Position numbers and translations under genes: made by a program. From CAYVVD01 sp964454975 (GTDB lineage: Bacteria; Bacteroidota; Ignavibacteria; Kapaibacteriales; UBA2268), in the NCBI GenBank assembly GCA_964454975.1, contig CAYVVD010000024.1, positions 1-47,267 of the forward strand: a DNA stretch of 47,267 nucleotides, given 5' to 3'. Below are positions 1 to 6,709 of this stretch, one piece after another. How positions within the stretch are numbered: the stretch's first letter is position 1; each line of letters begins with the position of its first letter. The notes under the pieces were generated by a model that was not told where the DNA came from, made no database searches, and saw only the letters and a program-made list of their open reading frames with translations.

Positions 1-354
<354 letters not shown>

Positions 355-445
355 TCACTCAAATTTCTTTCCTATGTTTGCTTCCGTGCCTTCTTTGTGA
401 CTTGGCGTTGCTATACTTTTCTTTCGCAACCCGGTGAAAATTTTT

Positions 446-560
446 CCGGTGACTATAGCGTAGGGGATACACCTCTTCCCATTCCGAACAGAGTAGTTAA
501 GCCCTATAGCGCCGATGGTACTGCTCGGGAGACTGTGTGGGAGAGTAGGTCGTTGCCGGG
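446..560 (+). rRNA. rrf: 5S ribosomal RNA
   Basis: A 115-base segment starts and ends with complementary CCGG ends, as in the 5S terminal helix. It contains the conserved loop sequence CCGAACAGAGTAGTTAAGCCC and the GATGGTACTGC segment. It lies downstream of the 23S gene and directly before a strong terminator. A 53-base internal part (482-534) recurs perfectly at 1157-1209. Confidence 0.96.
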
Positions 561-573
561 ATATTTATTTAAT

Positions 574-607
574 AATCCGCTGATTTTATATCAGCGGATT
601 TTTTTTT
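574..607 (+). terminator. Rho-independent terminator of the rRNA operon
   Basis: A perfect 10-bp inverted repeat (AATCCGCTGA / TCAGCGGATT) around a 7-base AT loop is followed by a run of T, 14 bases after the 5S gene. This is a textbook intrinsic terminator closing the rRNA operon. Confidence 0.95.
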
Positions 608-850
608 GAGTCTGCCTTTAACGAATTCAATTCTTTATATATTCTTTAAAACACATCGGTTACTGTTTCAAAGTAACAATATCCTACTTATTCAATTTTT
701 TTTCGATTATTTGTTTATAATTAAAAATATAAGCTAATTATTAGAATAGGAATAATTAGGATAAATAAAATACTAAACATATATTAATCATAATCTTATT
801 TCAGTTTTTGTCTGCATTGATTACTTGATTTAAATCTTACTGAGGTGATT

Positions 851-1156
851 ATGGGCAATCTATCGGATTACAGACTGTTCATCCTTTTTTTAATGTTAAT
901 TTTTTCATGTTACCATGAAGCCTTTCCGCAAAAAGTATTTATAGTAAATTCCACAGAGAATGACCCCGATTGGCTTCATCACGACGGAAAGGGATTGGAC
1001 GACGGCGAATGCTTTGCTTGCAGAAAATCTGAAACACAAAACGGTAAACTGGTTTGCGTTGAACCTGTTGGCTGTACGTTTAGGGCTGCAATTCAACAGG
1101 CAACAGGGACGGCAAATTAACTGTAATTAAATTTAATGTTGATAGAATTAATCCGG
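851..1156 (+). pseudogene. CSLREA-type secreted protein, frameshifted and truncated
   Basis: The reading frame begins at ATG 851 behind a GAGGTGATT Shine-Dalgarno sequence and encodes a hydrophobic signal segment. It continues with FIVNSTENDPDW, a GLDDGECFAC segment and CTFRAAIQQA, which match the opening of CSLREA-domain secreted proteins in that order. The frame stops at 1120. A different frame then reads GKLTVIKFNVDRINP from about 1111, the kind of sequence expected next in this family, so a frameshift near 1108-1111 is likely. The coding sequence ends abruptly where a 5S rRNA fragment begins at 1157. CSLREA proteins are normally several hundred residues of beta-helix repeats, so only the N-terminus survives. 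The family call rests on motif order and is moderately secure; the broken state is clear. Confidence 0.62.
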
Positions 1157-1209
1157 TTCCGAACAGAGTAGTTAAGCCCTATAGCGCCGATGGTACTGCT
1201 CGGGAGACT
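1157..1209 (+). repeat. Perfect 53-bp fragment of the 5S rRNA gene
   Basis: These 53 bases are identical to 482-534 of the intact 5S gene about 620 bases upstream, in the same orientation. The identity starts at TTCCGAACAG and ends at CGGGAGACT, then both flanks diverge. The fragment lacks both strands of the terminal helix and cannot form a 5S rRNA. It sits at the end of a broken CSLREA-like gene. Confidence 0.93.
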
Positions 1210-1372
1210 ATATAGGATTGCTATTATTTGCTCCGGTTTATCAAAGGATTGCGAAAAGGCATTTGGTGAACTTTATCTTTCTTATAAAATGAATACAAGA
1301 AAGTGGCTATAGATTCATAGTTTGATTACTAAAACTAAAAACGTATCTTGAATTATTAATAATGGTTCATTT

Positions 1373-1394
1373 TTATCGGTAAATTTACCGATAA
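1373..1394. promoter_or_regulatory. Perfect 22-bp palindrome upstream of a lipoprotein gene
   Basis: TTATCGGTAA followed by ATTTACCGATAA reads identically on both strands. It lies 45 bases before the ATG at 1440. It could be an operator for a dimeric regulator or, as RNA, a hairpin. No T run follows, so an intrinsic terminator is less likely. Confidence 0.45.
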
Positions 1395-1439
1395 TTCTAT
1401 TGAAGTTTCATTCATTAATATTTCAGGAGATGCCTCTAA

Positions 1440-2093
1440 ATGAAAAACTATATGCTCTTACTTACACTATTTCTAACAATAGGTCTTATTGCCTGTTCAG
1501 AAAAATCTGAAGATGAAACTATGGATAATGACCGCGGGGCTGAGGATGTTGTAGCAAAGGAAACGGAAAAGATGGACGAAGGGATGGATAAACTTTTCGG
1601 CTTCGAATCAGCCCAAATTGAGTTTCTTTACACCGGAATTTTTGAAGGAACTGAAACTTACTTTATAGATGACTGGGGAAATACAGTTGTGATTATTTCT
1701 AAAAAGAAAGAATTCGGAAATGATGTGGACAAGACAATCATCTGGAAGGATGATAAGACGACGATTCACGACCACATTGCAAAAACATCTTGGAGCGGAA
1801 AAATCCGCCCAAAAGACACAGAGCCGCCGGCAGCAGCAACAACTAAGCCCGAATACATGGAAAAAGTTGGTTATATGAAAATGGATGATGAAGATATTGC
1901 AGGTAAAACATGTACAGTTTGGGACAACAAAAACATTAATGCGAAGTACTGGATTTGGAAAGGAATTGACCTGAAAATCGAAAATAATACTGTTGGTAAA
2001 AAAGGTTATATACGCGAAGCAATAAGCGTGGAAGAAGGAGTTAATATTCCCGATGAGGTATTGAAAAAACCGGATGGATATACAGGCCGCTAA
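1440..2093 (+). CDS. Hypothetical lipoprotein
   Basis: The protein has 217 residues. It starts with a lipoprotein signal peptide (MKNYMLLLTLFLTIGLIAC) whose lipobox LIAC puts the lipidated cysteine at residue 19. A charged, acidic linker follows (residues 20-50). The rest looks soluble and periplasmic or surface-exposed, rich in Lys, Asp and aromatic residues, with a region near 135-165 (MKMDDEDIAGKTCTVWDNK) that resembles outer-membrane lipoproteins carrying an ITGKTC-like beta-strand signature. AGGAG at 1425-1429 serves as ribosome binding site with somewhat long spacing. No enzyme motif was recognised. The gene stands alone, preceded by a perfect palindrome and followed by an interrupted gene. 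Confidence 0.8.
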   Translation: MKNYMLLLTLFLTIGLIACSEKSEDETMDNDRGAEDVVAKETEKMDEGMDKLFGFESAQIEFLYTGIFEGTETYFIDDWGNTVVIISKKKEFGNDVDKTIIWKDDKTTIHDHIAKTSWSGKIRPKDTEPPAAATTKPEYMEKVGYMKMDDEDIAGKTCTVWDNKNINAKYWIWKGIDLKIENNTVGKKGYIREAISVEEGVNIPDEVLKKPDGYTGR

Positions 2094-2097
2094 TTTT

Positions 2098-2415
2098 ATG
2101 AGAATCAATACCTCCGGAGTCATCTATTCAATCAATCCGGAAGATTATGCAGAAAATGTTGAGTTCGAACCTATTTCTTCAAGAACTATATTTTATGCAA
2201 ACAATCGCACAGACAAGCGGCTTTTCGGGGTATTAAATTTCGAAAAAGAATAGCTCGAAGATAGGATCCCTTGTAATGTCCCGAAAGCTCCCAAAGGCTT
2301 ATTGTTTCTTCTCGGTGCAACTGCTCTTGAAGTTTTCGGGGTTGAAGCCGACTCGGTAAACAAACGGTTTATTAAGATAAAAGCATTAATTGGAGGTTTT
2401 CTCGCCACTAAGTAA
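2098..2415 (+). pseudogene. Unknown protein gene interrupted by an in-frame TAG
   Basis: One continuous frame of 105 codons runs from ATG 2098 to TAA 2413-2415, broken only by TAG at 2251-2253. Before the stop it reads MRINTSGVIYSINPEDY and so on to LFGVLNFEKE. After it, LEDRIPCNVPKAPKGLLFLL leads to a coherent helix-forming C-terminus ending IGGFLATK. Both halves have protein-like composition, so this is most simply one gene with a nonsense mutation. An in-frame ATG at 2074 is an alternative start overlapping the lipoprotein gene. No family was recognised. It ends convergently, overlapping the methyltransferase gene by 8 bases. TAG is a normal stop elsewhere in the window. Confidence 0.55.
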
Positions 2416-3193
2416 TTTTTCTAATCAATGCTCTTGCCTTTGTCCCAATTTTGAAAATACCATATAAGCTGTTCATCCATTCCCGTTTGGAATAAGTCTG
2501 CCATTCAATTAATTCGAACCCGGTTTTTGATATCAGATATTCGTAGGATTTGAAGGAGAATTCATTACAATGGCCTGGTACATATTCATGGCCATATTTC
2601 TTCTTATATAATCCCAGTTTGCTTAATGTCCTCTTCAGAGCAAAGCTGATTCCCATAATGTTAGGGAATTCCATAAGTGCATAGCCGCCGGGCTTGAGCA
2701 GGTTGTTGATTTTTGTAAGCGCTTTTATTGAATCGGGGATGTGTTCCAGCACATGCCGCAGGGTAACCAAATCATAATGCCCGTCCGGTAGATCCATTTC
2801 AGGGAACTGCGCTTTAATAACTTTTACCCCGAGGCTTTCCCTCACTTTATCCGCCAGCTTTTCAGAAATTTCAATGCCTTCTGCCTGCCATCCGTCCTGC
2901 AAAGCAAAGTAAAGCAGCGCTCCGTTCCCGCAACCAATGTCGAGATAGTTTCCTCTTTTCTTTATCTTTCTTCTTAAATAACTATAAGTAGCATCTGTGT
3001 CCGAATTAAGTGATGTTTCCCGTGGGTCAACAAAATTAAACTCGTATTTTTCCTGTTGTGTGTTGATGTCCAAACCGGTAATGTCGAGGTTTACAAGACT
3101 GCAGTTCCTGCATTTGAAATACCTGAACTGCCCATTCTTTCCCTGGGAATAGAAGAAGTCGAGATTATCGTTGTTGCAGATACGGCAGTTCAT
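2408..3193 (-). CDS. Class I SAM-dependent methyltransferase with N-terminal zinc ribbon-like motif
   Basis: The 261-residue protein begins with two CxxC pairs (CRIC at residue 3, CRNC near 33), suggesting a small zinc-binding module. It continues with a Rossmann-type methyltransferase domain: motif I is YLDIGCGNGALL (near residue 98), an acidic residue follows in GIEISEKL, and a later motif reads LRHVLEHIPD. This matches the Methyltransf_23/UbiE-like group often found in polysaccharide or O-antigen modification, where the zinc module precedes the catalytic domain. The substrate is not visible in the sequence. The gene is monocistronic, convergent with a broken gene. Confidence 0.88.
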   Translation of the reverse strand: MNCRICNNDNLDFFYSQGKNGQFRYFKCRNCSLVNLDITGLDINTQQEKYEFNFVDPRETSLNSDTDATYSYLRRKIKKRGNYLDIGCGNGALLYFALQDGWQAEGIEISEKLADKVRESLGVKVIKAQFPEMDLPDGHYDLVTLRHVLEHIPDSIKALTKINNLLKPGGYALMEFPNIMGISFALKRTLSKLGLYKKKYGHEYVPGHCNEFSFKSYEYLISKTGFELIEWQTYSKREWMNSLYGIFKIGTKARALIRKIT

Positions 3194-3330
3194 TATAAAT
3201 CAAGAATTCAAAAAGATTCAATTTATCATTATTAATTCAATTGATTCAATCTAAAACTGTTCAGGTCGTGTTTAGTAAAAATTAAGAATAGGTTAAATAT
3301 AAGATTGAATCAGAAAAAAGCAATTTGAAA

Positions 3331-4218
3331 ATGGCTTATCAGCTAAACAGGGAAGAGAATCTCGAAGAAGGAATCCAGCGAATAGCTAAGGAACTTGTTG
3401 ATACAGCAATTGCAGATATCGAAAGCGAGGAGATGGACCCAAACATGAAAGTTCACGAGGTACGCAAGCGCTGCAAAGAGTTTCGGGGCTTAGTACGCCT
3501 TGTTCGCCCTGCATTTGAAGATACCTACAAATTTGAGAATGTTTGGTATCGTGATTCTGCAAGACAGCTCACGCATATCCGTGATTCTCACACTATCATA
3601 AATACGCTTGAAAAGTTGCTTGAAAATTTCAGCCAGGTGATTATGAGTGATGAACTTCTCCCGCTCAAAGAAGCACTCGAATTAAGAAAAGAGGAAATCA
3701 CCGGAAACGATTATCTTAAGGAAAAGCTGTCTGCATTTAAACAAAGGATGATACTCGGCAGAGAGCGTATAGATTACTGGCATCTGGACAAGAATAACTT
3801 TTTTGCTGCTCAAAGAGGCAGTATCAAGACCTACAAACGGGCACATAAAGCAATGAATGAGGCTTACAATTATCCAACAGTGGAAAGCTTCCACGAGTGG
3901 CGCAAGCGTGTGAAATACCATTGGTATCACACACGGCTGCTTGAGCTATCCCGGCAGGATGTCCTCACAGATTATGCAGAGGAAGTTCACAAGCTCTCCG
4001 AATTTCTCGGTGAGGAGCACGACCTTGCAGTATTGAAGCAAATACTTTTAGATGAAAACAACGATTTGATTGATAACCGAACGCTCCGGTCGCTATTCGG
4101 GATTATCAATCAACGCAGGAAAGAACTCCGCAGTGAAGCACGCCCAATTGGTATGCGATTATTCTCCGAAAAAACCTCGGCAATGGCAAACCGTTTCCGC
4201 CATTACTGGCAAGACTGA
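3331..4218 (+). CDS. CHAD domain-containing protein
   Basis: The 295-residue protein is an all-helical CHAD domain over nearly its whole length. CHAD domains have conserved histidines and basic residues and bind polyphosphate; many occur with CYTH triphosphatases. Diagnostic segments are VHEVRKRCKEFRGLVRLVRP near the N-terminus and FHEWRKRVKYHWYHTRLLEL in the second half, the two internal CHAD repeats each with His and Arg/Lys clusters. ATG 3331 is preferred over TTG 3325 just upstream; neither has a strong Shine-Dalgarno sequence. No CYTH partner is nearby, so this is a stand-alone CHAD, possibly associated with polyphosphate granules. Confidence 0.92.
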   Translation: MAYQLNREENLEEGIQRIAKELVDTAIADIESEEMDPNMKVHEVRKRCKEFRGLVRLVRPAFEDTYKFENVWYRDSARQLTHIRDSHTIINTLEKLLENFSQVIMSDELLPLKEALELRKEEITGNDYLKEKLSAFKQRMILGRERIDYWHLDKNNFFAAQRGSIKTYKRAHKAMNEAYNYPTVESFHEWRKRVKYHWYHTRLLELSRQDVLTDYAEEVHKLSEFLGEEHDLAVLKQILLDENNDLIDNRTLRSLFGIINQRRKELRSEARPIGMRLFSEKTSAMANRFRHYWQD

Positions 4219-4346
4219 AAGAACATCGGGGTGAAAACGGTGATTTAAGCAAGAATGAACAAATTGAATTAAAACCTGTAAATGTAAATAAGTTTCATTG
4301 CTGGGTTAATAGTAAATTATTTATGATTTTAAAATTTTTAAATACC

Positions 4347-4398
4347 TAAAAATACCTCCTCTTATGAGGGAGACTGTGTGTGTCTTTAAGTATTTTTA
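4347..4398 (+). other. Inverted-repeat leader hairpin upstream of the VWA gene
   Basis: A 9-bp outer inverted repeat (TAAAAATAC at 4347-4355, GTATTTTTA at 4390-4398) encloses a short inner stem (CCTC TTAT GAGG). It lies about 84 bases before the ATG at 4482 and could form a structured leader, or serve as a terminator for the upstream CHAD gene since T residues occur in the 3' arm. Confidence 0.35.
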
Positions 4399-4481
4399 CC
4401 CATTTTCCATTGCAAATGTAACTTTAAGGGAGCTCCACGTATCTAATAAGTAGGTACGCAACTAATCAAAAGGAGTTTGAT

Positions 4482-6422
4482 ATGAGAATAGCATCGGTAT
4501 TGCTGCTGATTATGATTGCATTTACATCGGCAAATGACAGGGAAACAGGAACTATTACAGGGACACTGACAGACGCCAATGAAAGGCCGCTTACTGGAGT
4601 AAAAGTCTTAATCGTTGAAGCCAATGATACAAACAAGGTATTTCAAGAAACAATCAGCGACAGGTATGGCAGGTACATGTTTGATGTGCCGGCAGGGAAT
4701 TATATGGTAAAAGTGAGAAGTTTTATCAACATTGATGAATCAAAAGAGATAAACAATGTTGAAAAAGGTAAAACCAGGAATCTTGACTTTGCTTTTATTG
4801 CTGACAAATCCCCCCGAAAGAAATATGTCCGTAAATCTATTGACCGAATTAAAGGCCGCGACTATGACGGAGGGTATTACGAAGAATCAGAAGTCTATGA
4901 ATTATCATTAGGCTCGGCCAGCGAAATGATGGAAAAAAAGGAAGTCCGGTCTGATGCACTAATACCGGAAACGTGGTCAGGTTCAGGCGGTGATGGTATT
5001 AAAACTAAAAAAGTTACTCTTGACGCAGTAGAATTTTCAGATGCACCTATGGTTGAGCATGCATCGGTGCCTGCGGGTGAGGCAGGTGTACTCACCTCCG
5101 GCGAGGTTAACGATTTCCGCAAATGGGACTATTGGCAGGATATTGCCTCCGAAGAACTAAAACAGTACCGCAGCGAGTGGATGTTCAATCCATCCCGGCG
5201 CTATACAGTACAACTTGTCTCACTGGACAGCCGACCTGTTGTTGATTGCGATGTTTTCCTGATGTCGGGCAATATGATAATATGGCAGGCAAAATCTGAT
5301 AACACCGGCAAAGCAGAGCTTTGGGCTGAGATGTTCGAGGGGCAAAACCGCAACGAAAGGCTTTATGCAATTGCTAAATATAAGGGGGAAACTTACAGGT
5401 TAGACAATTTGCGCGAGTTTTACGACGGAGTTAATTTTATGGGGATTGAAGAAGGCTGCGACCGACCTGGGGATGTAGATATAGCATTTGTTGTGGATGC
5501 CACCGGCTCCATGGGCGACGAACTGGAATACCTGAAGGCTGAGATAACTGATATTATGGGTAAGGTCAAGGAGATACACAGTGATTTGAACTTCCGGTTG
5601 GGCAGCGTTTTTTATCGCGACGAAGGCGATGATTATCTCGTAGTCAGCAATCCGCTTTCGCAAAATATTGAGGAGACGCAGAACTTTGTAAATAACCAGC
5701 GTGCAGGCGGAGGCGGAGACTTCCCCGAGGCAGTTGATTTTGCCATGCAAACTGCAATCAACGAGTTCGTGTGGTCTGATGAAGCTGTTACAAGAATTAT
5801 TTTTCTCGTGCTTGATGCACCTCCGCATAGCAACCCGGACGTGAAAATCAGGTTGAGGGAATTGTCTGCACGTGCAGCGCTCGAAGGAATAAGGATAGTG
5901 CCGGTTGCATGCAGCGGTGTTGACAAAAGTACTGAGTACCTGCTCCGTTCTCTTGCGCTTACTACAAACGGTACGTATGTCTTCCTGACTGACCACAGCG
6001 GCGTGGGTAACCCACATATAGAGCCGACTACTGACAGATATGATGTTGAGAAGCTGAACGACTTGTTTATCAGGTTGATAAACAGCTTTACATTTGTGCA
6101 GGCATGCGGCAGCGGGGAAGTAGCCGTAACAGGCGGGAATGAGAACATTTTTAACAAAGACGAGGGAAGGCTGGAGAATACCGCAGGCTCAGGGGTTAAA
6201 ATCTACCCGAATCCGACAAATGGCATTCTGAATATAGAAATCAGCGGCAAGTTGGAGCATCTCTTCCTGGTGGATATGAACGGCAAAATACTTCAGCGGA
6301 TGGAAGAAGCAGGCCGCGGAACGCAGTCCATCAACATGGGGAGTTTCCCTTCAGGAGTGTACTTTATCAAGTACAGTATTGACGGCCTCTGGGCAGGAGA
6401 AAGGGTTATACTGACGAGGTAA
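4482..6422 (+). CDS. T9SS-exported VWA protein with carboxypeptidase-regulatory-like domain
   Basis: The 646-residue secreted protein has a signal peptide (residues 1-18) and an N-terminal carboxypeptidase-regulatory-like beta-sandwich (about 23-100, ITGTLTDANERPLTGVKVLI then GRYMFDVPAGNYMVKV). A von Willebrand A domain spans about 330-550, with the metal-binding MIDAS motif DATGS in IAFVVDATGSMGDELEYL and later GGGGDFPEAVDFAM and LDAPPHS. The C-terminus (about 565-646) is a type A T9SS sorting domain beginning KIYPNPTNGILNIEISG and ending GVYFIKYS. It is therefore probably carried across the outer membrane and anchored or released at the surface, where VWA domains mediate metal-dependent binding. 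AAAAGGAG precedes the ATG with good spacing. The gene stands alone. Confidence 0.93.
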   Translation: MRIASVLLLIMIAFTSANDRETGTITGTLTDANERPLTGVKVLIVEANDTNKVFQETISDRYGRYMFDVPAGNYMVKVRSFINIDESKEINNVEKGKTRNLDFAFIADKSPRKKYVRKSIDRIKGRDYDGGYYEESEVYELSLGSASEMMEKKEVRSDALIPETWSGSGGDGIKTKKVTLDAVEFSDAPMVEHASVPAGEAGVLTSGEVNDFRKWDYWQDIASEELKQYRSEWMFNPSRRYTVQLVSLDSRPVVDCDVFLMSGNMIIWQAKSDNTGKAELWAEMFEGQNRNERLYAIAKYKGETYRLDNLREFYDGVNFMGIEEGCDRPGDVDIAFVVDATGSMGDELEYLKAEITDIMGKVKEIHSDLNFRLGSVFYRDEGDDYLVVSNPLSQNIEETQNFVNNQRAGGGGDFPEAVDFAMQTAINEFVWSDEAVTRIIFLVLDAPPHSNPDVKIRLRELSARAALEGIRIVPVACSGVDKSTEYLLRSLALTTNGTYVFLTDHSGVGNPHIEPTTDRYDVEKLNDLFIRLINSFTFVQACGSGEVAVTGGNENIFNKDEGRLENTAGSGVKIYPNPTNGILNIEISGKLEHLFLVDMNGKILQRMEEAGRGTQSINMGSFPSGVYFIKYSIDGLWAGERVILTR

Positions 6423-6709
6423 GATGATGTGCTGGTGTTGTGTGATATTCTAATGAAGAGGCATTGCATGCATTGTCTTTTTCAGCACATAAGGATGTTT
6501 TTGATATATGGAATGCCTTAAATATCTTATTCGATGCTTTTCCGACACTTCTGTTTCAACTGTTAAGGTCTTCTGAGAGGAGACCGATGTTGTCTGAGGA
6601 GTGGGAAAGCCTTTAACTAGTTTGGCAGAAGGGGAAATTTTAGTGATAAAAGGGGAATATTCCCTCATGTACTCACCTCAAAAGTGTATTACACCTGTGT
6701 TTTATTTAC

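Noticed and set aside
1229..1312. Possible ECF sigma factor remnant (CEKAFGELYLSYKMNTRKWL)
   Set aside because: A single short similar segment with no other sigma region; not enough to call a pseudogene.
4368..4380. 13-base match (GGGAGACTGTGTG) to the 5S gene near 526-538
   Set aside because: Very short, no longer extension on either side, and lies in a different sequence context. It is probably chance, unlike the 53-bp copy at 1157-1209.
6450..6668. 72-residue ORF on the minus strand
   Set aside because: No ribosome binding site, no family and no codon-like bias; it covers the intergenic region between two well-supported genes.
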